NCBI RefSeq assembly: GCF_021699195.1
Contig: NZ_SSXE01000028.1
Span: 58,113-122,112, forward strand
Source of the DNA: Nonomuraea sp. MG754425
GTDB taxonomy: Bacteria; Actinomycetota; Actinomycetes; Streptosporangiales; Streptosporangiaceae
Direction: 5' to 3'
Length of the DNA stretch: 64,000 nucleotides
The notes beneath the pieces were generated by a model, which was given only the letters and a program-made list of their open reading frames with translations, did no database searches and was not told the DNA's origin. A program made the position numbers and the translations under genes. Within the stretch, counting starts at the first letter, position 1. Each line of letters starts with the position of its first letter. Positions 37,560-51,597 of this stretch are shown in pieces.

Positions 37560-40142
37560 CTAGCGCAGGGTGCCGTTGGTCATGCCCGCCGGCTCCTCGG
37601 GAACGGCGATCAGGCCCAGCTCGGCCGGAGTGGCGAGCAGCCGGTGGAACGGGACCACGCGCACGGTGTAGCCGAAGGCGCCCGTGCGGTCGAGCGGCAC
37701 CGAGCCCGTGTAGTGGGCCCGCCCGTCGTCGTCCACCGAGCGCACCACCAGCTTCGCGTACGACGGGTGCGCCAGCTCGTCGTGCGGCCCGACCTTGCCG
37801 TAGGCGGCCTCGACCAGCACGTCGTCGGGTTCCAGGTCGCCGAGCGCGACGGTCGCGTGCAGTTCGGCGGTGGCCCCGACCTCGGGGGTGTCGCCCACGC
37901 CCGCGGACTCGACGTGCTCGACCCGCACCCCGGGCCACGCCCTGGTCACCCGCACCCGCCAGGCGGCGAACGCCTTGGCGGGCGCGTAGTGGTCGGCACT
38001 GAGCGCGCGGGCCGCCGCGGCGGCCGGGTTGTACAGCTCGACGACGTAGTCGCGCAGCATGCGCCCGGCCAGCACCTTCGGCCCCAGCGAGGTCAGCGTG
38101 TGCTTGACCATCTCCATCCAGCGCCGTGGCGGGCCGTCGAGCACGCGGTCGTAGAACCGGTCGGACACCTCGTGCTCGATCAGGTCGTAGAGGGCGGATG
38201 CCTCCAGCTCGTCACGCCGGTCGGGGTCGCTCACCCCGTCGGCGGTGGGGATGGCCCAGCCGTTGGTGCCGTCGTACCACTCGTCCCACCAGCCGTCGCG
38301 GATCGACAGGTTGAGCCCGCCATTGAGCGCGGACTTCATCCCCGACGTGCCGGACGCCTCCAGCGGGCGCAGCGGGTTGTTCAGCCAGACGTCGCAGCCC
38401 TGGACCATGAGCTGCCCGAGCGTCATGTCGTAGTCGGGCAGGAACACGATGCGGTGCCGCACGTCCGCCCGGTCGGCGAACTTGACGATCTGCTGGATCA
38501 GCTTCTTGCCGCCCTCGTCGGCGGGGTGCGCCTTGCCCGCGATCACGATCTGCACCGGCTTGTCGGGGTCGAGCAGCAGCTCGGTGAGGCGTTCGGGGTC
38601 GCGCAGCATGAGCGTGAGCCGCTTGTAGGACGGCACCCGCCGGGCGAACCCGATCGTCAGCACGTCGGGGTCGAGCGCGTCGTCGATCCAGCCGAGCTCG
38701 GCGTCGGAGGCCCCGCGCCCGCGCCACGATTCGCGCAGCCGCGCCCTGGCCCCTTCGACCAGCCGCCGGCGCAGCTCGCCGCGGATCGCCCAGATGTCGG
38801 CGTCGGAGATCTTCTGGATGCTCTCCCAGCCGCGGGCCCGCTCCAGCAGCGCGGGCACCTCGCGCCCGGCCAGCTCCATGAACTCCCTGCCGACCCAGGT
38901 GGGCGCGTGCACGCCGTTGGTGATCGAGCCGATCGGCACCTCGTCGAGGTCGAATCCCGGCCAAAGAATTTTGAACATCTCCCGGCTGACCTCGCCGTGC
39001 AGCTCGGACACCCCGTTGACCCGCTGGGCCAGCCGCATACCCATGACGGCCATGTTGAACCGCCCGGGATCGCTCTCCGCGCCCAGTGCGAGGATGCGCT
39101 CCACCGGGACGGTCGGCCAGGAGCCCGGCCCGCCGAAGTGCCGCGCGATCATGTCCACGGGGAAGCGGTCGATGCCGGCCGGGACGGGCGTGTGCGTGGT
39201 GAACACCGTGCCCGCGCGCACCGCCTCCAGCGCCTCGTCGAACGTCAGCCGCGCCTCGGTCAGCTCGCGGATGCGCTCCAGGCCGAGGAAGCCGGCGTGA
39301 CCCTCGTTGGTGTGGAAGACCTCGGGCTCGGCGTGTCCGGTGATCCTGCAGTAGGCCCGGATCGCGCGCACGCCGCCGACCCCGAGCAGCAGCTCCTGCA
39401 TGAGCCGGTGGTCGGTGCCGCCGCCGTACAGGCGGTCGGTGACGTCGCGCGCGGCGGCGTCGTTGTCGGCCACGTCGGAGTCGAGCAGCAGCAGCGGGAC
39501 CCGCCCGACCTGCGCCACCCACACCTGCGCGTGCAGATCGCGGTCGTCGGGCAGGGCCAGGCGGATCTTGACCGGCGCACCCTCGGCGTCCTTCAGCAGG
39601 CTCAGCGGCAGGCCGCCGGCGTCGAGGGACGGGTAGTGCTCGAGCTGCCAGCCGTCGGGCGACAGCGACTGCGTGAAGTAGCCATGGCGGTAGAGCAGAC
39701 CGACCGCGAGGATCGGCACGCCCAGGTCGCTGGCCGCTTTGAGGTGGTCTCCGGCCAGGATGCCGAGACCGCCCGAGTACTGCGGCAGCGCGGCGGCGAT
39801 GCCGTACTCGGGCGAGAAGTAGGCGATGGCCCGCGCGCCGTCGGGCAGCGTCTGGTACCACCGCGGCGAGGTCATGTACTCGCGCAGGTCGTCGGCGGCG
39901 TCGGCGAGCCGGCGCAGGAAGCGGCGGTCGGCCGCCAACTCGCTCAACCTGCTCGGCGCGACGGCGCCGAGCAGCGCGACGGGATCGTGCCCGACCCGCT
40001 CCCACAGCTCGGCGTCGACCTCCGCGAAGAGGTCCAGCGTCTCCGGGTGCCAGGACCACCGGAGATTGTGGACGAGCTCGCCGAGGGCGGCCAGCTCCGC
40101 GGGCAGGACGGTGCGGACGGTAAACCGGCGGATAGCTCTCAC
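37560..40142 (-). CDS. glgP: Alpha-glucan phosphorylase (GT35, short actinobacterial type)
   Basis: 860 aa from GTG 40142. It degrades glycogen-like alpha-1,4-glucan with phosphate to glucose-1-phosphate. Visible are the N-terminal DUF3417-like segment (LAALGELVHNLRWSWHPETL), YFSPEYGIAAALPQYSGGLG, FHTNEGHAGFLGLERIRELT, FTTHTPVPAGIDRFP and the PLP-lysine motif EASGTSGMKSALNGGLNL, all conserved. The C-terminal beta region (VTRAWPGVRVEHVESAGVG) is normal for this type. It is divergent from the glgE operon, so synthesis and breakdown of the same glucan share one intergenic region of 244 bases. Confidence 0.95.
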   Translation of the reverse strand: MRAIRRFTVRTVLPAELAALGELVHNLRWSWHPETLDLFAEVDAELWERVGHDPVALLGAVAPSRLSELAADRRFLRRLADAADDLREYMTSPRWYQTLPDGARAIAYFSPEYGIAAALPQYSGGLGILAGDHLKAASDLGVPILAVGLLYRHGYFTQSLSPDGWQLEHYPSLDAGGLPLSLLKDAEGAPVKIRLALPDDRDLHAQVWVAQVGRVPLLLLDSDVADNDAAARDVTDRLYGGGTDHRLMQELLLGVGGVRAIRAYCRITGHAEPEVFHTNEGHAGFLGLERIRELTEARLTFDEALEAVRAGTVFTTHTPVPAGIDRFPVDMIARHFGGPGSWPTVPVERILALGAESDPGRFNMAVMGMRLAQRVNGVSELHGEVSREMFKILWPGFDLDEVPIGSITNGVHAPTWVGREFMELAGREVPALLERARGWESIQKISDADIWAIRGELRRRLVEGARARLRESWRGRGASDAELGWIDDALDPDVLTIGFARRVPSYKRLTLMLRDPERLTELLLDPDKPVQIVIAGKAHPADEGGKKLIQQIVKFADRADVRHRIVFLPDYDMTLGQLMVQGCDVWLNNPLRPLEASGTSGMKSALNGGLNLSIRDGWWDEWYDGTNGWAIPTADGVSDPDRRDELEASALYDLIEHEVSDRFYDRVLDGPPRRWMEMVKHTLTSLGPKVLAGRMLRDYVVELYNPAAAAARALSADHYAPAKAFAAWRVRVTRAWPGVRVEHVESAGVGDTPEVGATAELHATVALGDLEPDDVLVEAAYGKVGPHDELAHPSYAKLVVRSVDDDGRAHYTGSVPLDRTGAFGYTVRVVPFHRLLATPAELGLIAVPEEPAGMTNGTLR

Positions 40143-40347
40143 GTTTCTGCACCCTACGGGCTAGGAGGGACCTCTGAGTCCTTCACCCTCATGAAGGCCG
40201 TTCAAACCACTTCCGAGAACAAGCATGAAGAGGGACTTTTGGGGCAACTTTCCAGGTTGTTGGACCTTCCTACACACACTCTCGGGAGGTCTATCCGCTG
40301 CTGTCCACAATTTACATGCAAGGATCGTTCCTGCCAGGGAAAGCCTC

Positions 40348-40370
40348 CGGCGGTACCGGGAGTACCGCCG
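40348..40370. promoter_or_regulatory. Palindrome in the glgE leader
   Basis: CGGCGGTAC (40348-40356) and GTACCGCCG (40362-40370) are a perfect 9-bp inverted repeat with a 5-base centre. It ends 16 bases before the glgE ATG, where a ribosome-binding site would be expected and none is obvious. It may be an operator or an RNA hairpin limiting translation. Confidence 0.65.
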
Positions 40371-40386
40371 CAAACTCTCGAATGCG

Positions 40387-42468
40387 ATGATCGGACGAAT
40401 TCCCATCACGGACATCTCCCCCGTCGTCGACTGCGGGCAATGGCCCGCCAAAGCGGTCGCCGGCGAGACCTTCCAGGTCTCGGCGACCGTGTTCAGAGAG
40501 GGCCATGACGCCGTGGCGTCGGGCGTGGTGCTCACCGCGCCCGACGGCCAGCGGGGCCGCCTGAAACCCATGCGCGAACTCGCCCCCGGCACCGACCGGT
40601 GGGGCGTGGACGTGTGCCTGCCCGCCGAAGGTGACTGGTTGTTCCGCGTGGAGGCGTGGAGCGACCCGATCAGCACCTGGTTGCACGACGCCGAGATCAA
40701 GATCCCGCGCGGCATGGACGTGGACCTCATGTGTGAGGAGGGCTCACGGCTGTTCGAGCGGGCCGCCAAGGCCGTGCGCGCCGCCGACTGCCCCAACGGC
40801 CCGCCCTCCGGGAGCGGCAGGAGCGGCAAACGCGGGCAGAACGGCAGCGGCGAAACCGCCTGCGGCCACCGCGCGGCGCTGCTGTCGGTCTCTGCCACGC
40901 TGCGCGACGAGGAGCTGGATCCCCGGGCCCGGCTCTCGATCGTCCAGCTTCCCGAGACCGGCGCGCTGCTGGAGGCGCATCCGTTCCGCGAGCTGGTGAC
41001 CAGGTCGAAGTCCCACAAGGTCAGGGTGGACCGGCGCCGGGCGCTGTACGGCTCCTGGTACGAGTTCTTCCCCCGGTCGGAAGGGGCGGTGGTCACCGAG
41101 CAGGGCATCTCCAAGTCCGGAAATTTCCAGACAGCGGCGAAGCGCCTGCCCGCCATCGCCAAGATGGGCTTCGACATCGTCTACCTGCCGCCCATCCACC
41201 CGATCGGCACCACGTACCGAAAGGGACGCAACAACACGCTCAGCCCGGAGCCCGACGAACCCGGCTCGCCCTGGGCGATCGGCTCCGAGGACGGCGGCCA
41301 CGACGCGGTCCACCCCGACCTGGGCACGATCGACGACTTCGACGAGTTCGTCGGCCGCGCCAGGGAGCTGGGCATGGAGATCGCCCTCGACTTCGCCCTG
41401 CAGTGCTCCCCCGACCACCCGTGGGTCAAGGAGCACCCCGAGTGGTTCACGATCAGGGCCGACGGGTCGATCGCGTACGCCGAGAACCCGCCCAAGAAGT
41501 ACCAGGACATCTACCCGATCAACTTCGACAAGGACCCCGAGGGGATCTACACCGAGGTCAGGCGGGTGCTGCGGCACTGGATGGAGCACGGCGTACGGGT
41601 GTTCCGGGTGGACAACCCGCACACCAAGCCGGTGGCGTTCTGGGAGCGGCTGCTGGCCGACATCCACCGGACCGACCCCGACGTGATCTTCCTGGCGGAG
41701 GCCTTCACCAGGCCGGCGATGATGCGCACGCTGGCCAAGGCCGGCTACCACCAGTCGTACACGTACTTCACCTGGAAGAACTCCAAGGCCGACGTGGAGA
41801 GTTATCTCACCGAGCTCGCCCGGGAGACCTCCGGTTACCTGCGGCCGAACCTGTTCGTCAACACGCCGGACATCCTGCACGAGTACCTCCAGCACGGCGG
41901 CGTGCCCGGGTTCAAGATCAGAGCCGTGCTGGCGGCGCTCACCTCACCGGCGTGGGGTGTCTATTCCGGATATGAACTCGTGGAAAATGTCCCGGTACGC
42001 CCGGGAAGCGAGGAATATCTGGATAGTGAGAAATATCAATACAAACCACGCGAGTGGGCCACGGCGGAACGTGAAGGGTGGAGCCTGGCTCCCCTCATCA
42101 CTCAACTGAATTTGTTCCGAAGAGCACATCCGGCGCTTCAGGAATTGCGTAATCTACGGTTCCACAGGGTCGATCAGGCGGACATCGTCTGCTTCTCCAA
42201 ACGACTCCCGGGCGCCTATGACACGGCCACACGAAGGCACGGGCTGGGCGACGTCGTCGTGGCGGTGGTCAACCTGGATCCGCACCGAACCCACGAAGCG
42301 ACCGTGGATCTCGATCTGTCCGCCCTCGGTCTCGACTGGAACGCCGAGTTCGTCGTGGACGACGAGCTGTCCGGTGAGTCGTACCGCTGGCGACAGCGCA
42401 ACTACGTGCGCCTCGACCCCCACATCCAGCCTGCCCACATTCTCACCGTACGAGCCGCGCCACGGTAG
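40387..42468 (+). CDS. glgE: Alpha-1,4-glucan:maltose-1-phosphate maltosyltransferase
   Basis: 693 aa from ATG 40387 (MIGRIPITDISPVVDCGQWP), matching the family N-terminus; longer in-frame starts (40225) would add atypical residues through the leader palindrome. It transfers maltosyl from maltose-1-phosphate to alpha-glucan (GH13_3). GH13 motifs: MGFDIVYLPPIHPIG, MEIALDFALQCSPDHPWV, VRVFRVDNPHTKPV with nucleophile Asp409, and VIFLAEAFTRP with Glu438. These are offset by 15 from Asp394/Glu423 of Streptomyces GlgE. A low-complexity Gly/Ser insert (about 140-155) is unusual. First gene of glgE-treS-mak-glgB. Confidence 0.95.
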   Translation: MIGRIPITDISPVVDCGQWPAKAVAGETFQVSATVFREGHDAVASGVVLTAPDGQRGRLKPMRELAPGTDRWGVDVCLPAEGDWLFRVEAWSDPISTWLHDAEIKIPRGMDVDLMCEEGSRLFERAAKAVRAADCPNGPPSGSGRSGKRGQNGSGETACGHRAALLSVSATLRDEELDPRARLSIVQLPETGALLEAHPFRELVTRSKSHKVRVDRRRALYGSWYEFFPRSEGAVVTEQGISKSGNFQTAAKRLPAIAKMGFDIVYLPPIHPIGTTYRKGRNNTLSPEPDEPGSPWAIGSEDGGHDAVHPDLGTIDDFDEFVGRARELGMEIALDFALQCSPDHPWVKEHPEWFTIRADGSIAYAENPPKKYQDIYPINFDKDPEGIYTEVRRVLRHWMEHGVRVFRVDNPHTKPVAFWERLLADIHRTDPDVIFLAEAFTRPAMMRTLAKAGYHQSYTYFTWKNSKADVESYLTELARETSGYLRPNLFVNTPDILHEYLQHGGVPGFKIRAVLAALTSPAWGVYSGYELVENVPVRPGSEEYLDSEKYQYKPREWATAEREGWSLAPLITQLNLFRRAHPALQELRNLRFHRVDQADIVCFSKRLPGAYDTATRRHGLGDVVVAVVNLDPHRTHEATVDLDLSALGLDWNAEFVVDDELSGESYRWRQRNYVRLDPHIQPAHILTVRAAPR

Positions 42469-42540
42469 AACTGAATTCAGCGGGGAGTCTTCAAACGTGT
42501 GTGAAAGCGCCTCCCTCATGAGCCCCCAGCGGGGCGGCTC

Positions 42541-44241
<1,701 letters not shown>

Positions 44242-44244
44242 GAC

Positions 44245-45576
44245 GTGCTTGACGAGCTCCTTGCCGCATGGATCGGCCGCCAGCGTTGGTTCGGCGGCAA
44301 GGGGCGCCCGATCGACGAACTGTCGATCGACTCGGACGTCGAGCTGACCCCCGGGCTCAGGCACCTGATCGTCGCCGTCTGGCAGGAGGGCTCACGCGAC
44401 CGGTACCAGCTCCTGCTCGGCGAACGCACCGAACTGCCCGACCGGCTCACCCACTCGTTCATCGGCACCACCGGCGACCGGCACCTCTACGACGCCGTGC
44501 ACGACCCCGACCTCACCGGCTGGCTGCTCGACGGCATGGCCCACGACGAGACCCGCAGCGGCCTGCGCATGCGTCACGTGTCCGGCGTCACCATCGACAC
44601 CGCTCCGCGCAGCCTCGTCCTGGGGGCCGAGCAGTCCAACACCTCCCTGGTGTTCGGGGACTCCTACATCTGCAAGCTCTTCCGCCGGCTCATCCCGGGG
44701 GTGAACCCCGAGCTGGAGATCGTCACCGCCCTGGCGGCCAGGAACGCGCCGCACATCGCGCGGCCGTACGGGTGGATCGAGGCCGACCTCGACGGCACCG
44801 ACACGACGCTCGCGATCATGCAGGAGTTCCTGACGCCCGCCAACGACGGCTGGGGCCTCGCGCTGGCCAGCGTGCGCGACCTGTACGCCTCGCGGCCCGA
44901 GGTGCCGGCGGGCGAGGTGGGCGGCGACTTCGCCGCCGAGTCGCTGCGGCTGGGCGACGCCACCGCCCGCGTGCACCACGAGCTGGCCTCGGCCTTCCCC
45001 ACCGACGTCGTGGAGATGCACGAGATCAAGCGCATGGCCGAGACCTTCAGACGCCGGCTGGGCCGGGCCGTGGCCGAGGTACCCGAACTCCGCCGGCACG
45101 TGACGGCCATCGAGGACGCCTACCACCGGGTGGAGTTGCTCACCAACGAGGTGCCTGTGCAACGCGTTCACGGCGACTACCACCTCGGGCAGGTGATGCG
45201 CACGCCGACGGACTGGGTCGTCCTGGACTTCGAGGGCGAGCCCGGCCAGCCGCTGGCCGAGCGGCGGGCGCTGTACTCGCCGCTGCGGGACGTGGCCGGG
45301 ATGCTGCGCTCGTTCGACTACGCGGCCCGGCACCTGCTGGCCGACCACCCCCAGGCCGGGCAACTGGAGTCCAGGGCGCAGGAGTGGGCCGACCGCAACC
45401 GGGCCGCCTTCCTCGACGGGTACGCCGAGGGCGGCGGCGTCATCACGGGGGCGGACGCGGCGTTGCTGCGGGCGTTCGAGCTGTCGAAGGCGGTCTACGA
45501 GGTCGTCTACGAGGCCCGCAACCGGCCCTCGTGGATCCCGATCCCGCTGGCCGCCTTCCGCCCCCGCGCCGCCTGA
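44245..45576 (+). CDS. mak: Maltokinase
   Basis: 443 aa from GTG 44245, with AGGAGGAG just upstream inside the end of treS. Mak/Pep2 phosphorylates maltose with ATP to maltose-1-phosphate, the GlgE donor. The N-terminal cap starts LAAWIGRQRWFGGKGRPIDE; the kinase-like body has LGAEQSNTSLVFGDSYICKL, the catalytic region VQRVHGDYHLGQVMRTPTDW and VVLDFEGEPGQPLAERR, and a C-terminal helical part (YEARNRPSWIPIPLAAF). A 17-bp tandem repeat follows the stop. Confidence 0.95.
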   Translation: MLDELLAAWIGRQRWFGGKGRPIDELSIDSDVELTPGLRHLIVAVWQEGSRDRYQLLLGERTELPDRLTHSFIGTTGDRHLYDAVHDPDLTGWLLDGMAHDETRSGLRMRHVSGVTIDTAPRSLVLGAEQSNTSLVFGDSYICKLFRRLIPGVNPELEIVTALAARNAPHIARPYGWIEADLDGTDTTLAIMQEFLTPANDGWGLALASVRDLYASRPEVPAGEVGGDFAAESLRLGDATARVHHELASAFPTDVVEMHEIKRMAETFRRRLGRAVAEVPELRRHVTAIEDAYHRVELLTNEVPVQRVHGDYHLGQVMRTPTDWVVLDFEGEPGQPLAERRALYSPLRDVAGMLRSFDYAARHLLADHPQAGQLESRAQEWADRNRAAFLDGYAEGGGVITGADAALLRAFELSKAVYEVVYEARNRPSWIPIPLAAFRPRAA

Positions 45577-45578
45577 CG

Positions 45579-45618
45579 CCGGCACTTCACAGAGACCGGC
45601 GCTTCACAGGGGCCGGCA
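45579..45618. repeat. 17-bp tandem repeat after mak
   Basis: CCGGCACTTCACAGAGA (45579-45595) is followed by CCGGCGCTTCACAGGGG (45596-45612), identical at 14 of 17 positions, then CCGGCA begins a third unit. It starts just after the mak stop in the 199-base gap before glgB. That gap otherwise holds only a likely glgB promoter that I cannot define. Confidence 0.7.
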
Positions 45619-45775
45619 TGATCGCAGCCAGGTTCGCGGCGGGCAAACGAGATCGTCGGTCTCAACTAAGCCCAAGAAGAATTCCTGTTTTTCGCACTTG
45701 CCGTGATTGTGGCGGTGAAAGCGGGCAGTGCCTGGGATGGACGGGTCATCATAAGGCAGGGTTGGGAGCATGCCG

Positions 45776-47938
45776 ATGAGGACAGAGCTCGACCGCCTGG
45801 CGGGCGGTGCACACCACGATCCCCACTCCGTGCTCGGAGCGCACCCTGCGAGCGGTGGGGTGGTCTTCCGCGCGCTGCGCCCGCTGGCCGAACGCGTGCG
45901 CGTGGTGCTCGACGACGGCTCTGCCCATGACATGAAACATCAGGCCCACGGGGTGTTCGAGGTGACCGTCCCGGGGCTGGACAAGGTGCCGGGCTACACG
46001 CTGAGCGTCAAGTACGCCGGCGCGCAGCCGTACGAGGTGCGTGACCCCTACCGTCACTGGCCCACGCTCGGCGAGGTGGACCTGCACCTCATCGGCGAGG
46101 GGCGGCACGAGCGGCTGTGGGAGGTGCTCGGGGCGCGCGTCATGGAGCACGAGGACGTACCGGGCACGGCGTTCGCCGTGTGGGCCCCGAACGCGCGTGG
46201 CATCAGGGTCGTCGGCGACTTCAACCACTGGGACGGCGTCGCCTACCCGATGCGGTCGCTGGGCCGCTCGGGCGTGTGGGAGCTGTTCGTGCCCGGACTG
46301 GGCGCGGGCGAGCGGTACAAGTACCAGATCCTGGGCGCCGACGGGGTGTGGCGGGACAAGGCCGACCCGATGGCCCGGCGCACCGAGGTGCCGCCGCTGA
46401 CGGCCTCGGTGATCGAGAAGTCCGACTACGGCTGGCAGGACGACGCCTGGATGGTCGACCGGCGCGAGTCCCGGCCGCAGACCGGGCCGATGAGCATCTA
46501 CGAGGTGCACCTGGGGTCGTGGCGACCCGGCCTGTCGTACGTGGAACTGGCGGAGGAACTGTCGGACTATGTCGCCGACCTGGGCTTCACCCACGTGGAG
46601 CTGCTGCCGGTGGCCGAGCACCCGTTCGGCGGGTCGTGGGGTTACCAGGTGACCTCGTACTACGCGCCGACGTCCAGGTTCGGCACGCCCGACGAGTTCC
46701 GCCATTTCGTGGACCGCCTGCACCAGCGCGGCATCGGCGTGCTGCTCGACTGGGTGCCCGCGCACTTCCCGATGGACGAATGGGCGCTGGCCCGCTTCGA
46801 CGGGACGCCGCTGTACGAGCACGCCGACCCGGCCAGGGGCCAGCATCCGGACTGGGGCACGTACGTGTTCGACTTCGGCCGCAGGGAGGTGCGCAACTTC
46901 CTGGTGGCCAACGCCCTGTACTGGCTGAGGGAGTTCCACATCGACGGCCTGCGGGTGGACGCGGTGGCCTCGATGCTCTACCTCGACTACTCGCGGCGCG
47001 AGGGCGAGTGGACGCCCAACGTGTACGGCGGCCGGGAGAACCTCGACGCGGTCGAGTTCCTCAAGGAGATGAACGCGGTGTGCTACCGGGAGGCTCCCGG
47101 TATCTCGACCGTGGCCGAGGAGTCGACCGCCTGGCCGGGGGTCTCGCGTCCGGCGCACCTGGGCGGGCTCGGGTTCGGGTTCAAGTGGAACATGGGGTGG
47201 ATGCACGACACGCTTGAATACCTGCGCCACGAGCCGATCTTCCGCCAGTACCACCACCATCAGCTCACCTTCTCGCTGCTGTACGCCTACTCCGAGAACT
47301 ACGTGCTGCCGCTGTCCCACGACGAGGTCGTGCACGGCAAGGGCTCGCTGCTGGGCAAGATGCCGGGCGACGAGTGGCAGCGCTTCGCGCAGTTGCGGGC
47401 GCTGCTGGCGTTCATGTGGGCGCATCCGGGCAAGCAGTTGCTGTTCATGGGCGGCGAGTTCGGCCAGGGCTCCGAGTGGTCGGAGGGGCGCGGGCTGGAC
47501 TGGTGGGTGCTGGAGTTCGACGGGCACCAGGGCGTGCAGCGGCTGGTGCGCGACCTGAACCGGATCTACCGCGAGACGCCCGCGCTGTGGGAGCAGGACG
47601 CCAAGCCGGAGGGGTTCCGGTGGATCGACGCCGACGACGCCTCGGGGAACACGTTCTCGTTCGTCCGGTACGCCGACGACGGGTCCGCGGTGGCGTGCGT
47701 GGTGAACTTCAGCGGCGGGGCGCACGAGAACTACCGGCTCGGGCTCCCGTACGCGGGCCGGTGGTCGGAGGTCGTCAACACCGACGCCTACGACTACTGG
47801 GGCAGCGGCGTGGGCAACCTGGGCGGGGTGGAGGCCGACGGCGAGCCGTGGCACGGGCTGCCGTACTCGACGACGCTGCGGGTGCCGCCGCTGGGCGCGG
47901 TGTGGCTGGCGCACCAGGACGGCACGCTGAACGATTGA
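45776..47938 (+). CDS. glgB: 1,4-alpha-glucan branching enzyme
   Basis: 720 aa from ATG 45776; ATG 45770 is in frame, but GGGAG lies only one base before it and 7 before 45776. It makes alpha-1,6 branches in the glucan built by GlgE. Domains: N1 and CBM48 ([20 protein letters not shown]), GH13_9 core with [60 protein letters not shown] (nucleophile Asp), [17 protein letters not shown] (Glu) and [20 protein letters not shown], then a C-terminal beta domain. It completes the GlgE pathway; the 199-base gap suggests its own promoter. Confidence 0.96.
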   Translation: MRTELDRLAGGAHHDPHSVLGAHPASGGVVFRALRPLAERVRVVLDDGSAHDMKHQAHGVFEVTVPGLDKVPGYTLSVKYAGAQPYEVRDPYRHWPTLGEVDLHLIGEGRHERLWEVLGARVMEHEDVPGTAFAVWAPNARGIRVVGDFNHWDGVAYPMRSLGRSGVWELFVPGLGAGERYKYQILGADGVWRDKADPMARRTEVPPLTASVIEKSDYGWQDDAWMVDRRESRPQTGPMSIYEVHLGSWRPGLSYVELAEELSDYVADLGFTHVELLPVAEHPFGGSWGYQVTSYYAPTSRFGTPDEFRHFVDRLHQRGIGVLLDWVPAHFPMDEWALARFDGTPLYEHADPARGQHPDWGTYVFDFGRREVRNFLVANALYWLREFHIDGLRVDAVASMLYLDYSRREGEWTPNVYGGRENLDAVEFLKEMNAVCYREAPGISTVAEESTAWPGVSRPAHLGGLGFGFKWNMGWMHDTLEYLRHEPIFRQYHHHQLTFSLLYAYSENYVLPLSHDEVVHGKGSLLGKMPGDEWQRFAQLRALLAFMWAHPGKQLLFMGGEFGQGSEWSEGRGLDWWVLEFDGHQGVQRLVRDLNRIYRETPALWEQDAKPEGFRWIDADDASGNTFSFVRYADDGSAVACVVNFSGGAHENYRLGLPYAGRWSEVVNTDAYDYWGSGVGNLGGVEADGEPWHGLPYSTTLRVPPLGAVWLAHQDGTLND

Positions 47939-48035
47939 CGGGAAACCGCTGAAAATTCGGTGAGAAACCGCCCAGAGGTCTGTGACTCCTGGGCAAATCG
48001 CCCTAAACTCCGAGATCATCCCCCTCGGAGGACGC

Positions 48036-50012
<1,977 letters not shown>

Positions 50013-50024
50013 CCGAAACATCCG

Positions 50025-50056
50025 AAAAGGGCCGGTGACTCCACACCGGCCTTTTT
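50025..50056 (+). terminator. Rho-independent terminator
   Basis: GGCCGGTG (50030-50037) pairs with CACCGGCC (50044-50051) around a 6-base loop, followed by TTTTT (50052-50056) and preceded by AAAA. It ends the first subtilase gene 13 bases after its stop. Confidence 0.85.
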
Positions 50057-50112
50057 CCTGTGTCGCTTTACTGCAAAAACGCCTCCAACGTTTCCCTGGG
50101 TTGCATACGTCA

Positions 50113-50130
50113 CTGACATCACAGTTGTCA
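50113..50130 (+). promoter_or_regulatory. Shared motif upstream of subtilase 2
   Basis: CTGACATCACAGTTGTCA contains an inverted repeat TGACA...TGTCA. Nearly the same words, CTGACATCA and GTTGTC, occur 51-66 bases before the third subtilase gene. It is probably a common regulatory site; here it is 76 bases before the GTG start. Confidence 0.5.
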
Positions 50131-50205
50131 CAGCGGGGAGGGTTCCGGGCAGTACGCAGCCGGGAGCCGGGGACGCTTCACGGCTCCAGCCTCCAGGAGG
50201 TAGCA

Positions 50206-51597
50206 GTGCGGCTTCGGTCTCTCCTCGTCGGCGCGACGATGCTGGCCATGGCATCGGCGGCGCTCTGCGCCGGTCCGGCGATCAACGCGGAAACCAGTGA
50301 CGCCGGTGATCCGATCATCAACCCCACGCTCGTCTCGGAGATTCGGGAGAAGAGCACGGTCCGCTCCATCATCCAGCTCAAGCCCGGCCAGAGCGTCAAG
50401 GCCGTGGCCGCCGACGTCGAGAAGGCGTCGGAGGGCGGACGCGTCCTGGAGGCGGCGCGCTCGCCGCACTTCTTCGTCGCCGAGGTGGACGGCGCGACAC
50501 TGGCCAGGCTCAGGCGCGACACCCGCGTCCAGTCCGTCTACAAGGACGAGTTGAGCGTGCCCTTTCTCGACAACAGCACCAGGGTGATCCGCTCGGTCGA
50601 GGCCAACCGGGCCGGCTGGAACGGCACGGGCACCACGATCGCCGTGCTCGACACGGGGATCGACCGCGACCACCCGTTCTTCGCCGGCCGCATCGCGGAC
50701 GAGGCGTGCTTCTCCTCCTCCAACAACCAGGACGGCTCGGTCTCGCTCTGCCCGAACAACCAGCCCAGCCAGACGGGGCTGGGCGCGGCCGACGCCGAGA
50801 CCGCGCAGTGCCTCGTGGACGGCCGGAACGCCTGCTCGCACGGCACCCACGTGGCGGGCATCGCCGCGGGCAAGATGGTCACGGGGGCGCCGGCCAACGG
50901 CGTCGCGCCCGAGGCCCGCCTGCTGCCGATCCAGGTGTTCAGCCGCATCGACAACGCGGCGACCTGCGCGGCCGGCGGGGCGAGCGCCCCCTGCTTCCTC
51001 AGCTACACCTCCGACCAGAAGCTGGCGCTGGAGTACGTGGCACGGGTGGCCAGGACGCTCAACATCGCGGCGGTGAACCTGAGCCTGGGCTCCGGCCGCG
51101 GCTACACCGAGGCGTGCGACACCGACCCGTCCGCCGCGGGGGTCAAGCCGGAGTTCGACGCGCTGGCGGGCCTGGGCGTGGCCTCGGTGGTCGCGGCCGG
51201 CAACGCCGGCCTGCCCAACGCCGTCTCCGCCCCCGCCTGCATCTCCACGGCGGTGACCGTCGGGGCCACGGACGACAGGGACGCGATCGCCCCGTTCAGC
51301 AACCGGGGCAGCCTGCTGGACCTGTTCGCGCCGGGGGTGGCCATCATGTCCTCGGTGCCGGACGACGCGTACGGGGAGAAGAGCGGCACGTCGATGGCCG
51401 CGCCGCACGTGGCGGGGGCGTTCGCGCTGCTGCGGCAGGAGTACCCGAACTTCACGGTCGTGCAGAGCCTGCAGCGGCTGCAGACGACCGGCACGCCCAT
51501 CCGGTTCAACGCGTCGGGCACCGCGGTGGCCGTCTCCCGGATCGACCTCGAACGCGCCACCGCCACGACGCGCGCCCCCGCCGACCCGCGCGTCTGA
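50206..51597 (+). CDS. Secreted S8 subtilase (2 of 3)
   Basis: 463 aa from GTG 50206 (CAGGAGGT upstream); longer in-frame forms lack a signal. The signal peptide is MRLRSLLVGATMLAMASAAL ending near CAGPAINA. An inhibitor_I9-like propeptide is SIIQLKPGQSVKAVAADVEK. Catalytic residues: TIAVLDTGIDRDHPFFAG, CSHGTHVAGIAAGKMV and EKSGTSMAAPHVAGAFALLR. The same Cys insert as in subtilases 1 and 3 (ACFSSSNNQDG, SLCPNNQ) marks the three as paralogues. No C-terminal extension. Confidence 0.92.
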   Translation: MRLRSLLVGATMLAMASAALCAGPAINAETSDAGDPIINPTLVSEIREKSTVRSIIQLKPGQSVKAVAADVEKASEGGRVLEAARSPHFFVAEVDGATLARLRRDTRVQSVYKDELSVPFLDNSTRVIRSVEANRAGWNGTGTTIAVLDTGIDRDHPFFAGRIADEACFSSSNNQDGSVSLCPNNQPSQTGLGAADAETAQCLVDGRNACSHGTHVAGIAAGKMVTGAPANGVAPEARLLPIQVFSRIDNAATCAAGGASAPCFLSYTSDQKLALEYVARVARTLNIAAVNLSLGSGRGYTEACDTDPSAAGVKPEFDALAGLGVASVVAAGNAGLPNAVSAPACISTAVTVGATDDRDAIAPFSNRGSLLDLFAPGVAIMSSVPDDAYGEKSGTSMAAPHVAGAFALLRQEYPNFTVVQSLQRLQTTGTPIRFNASGTAVAVSRIDLERATATTRAPADPRV

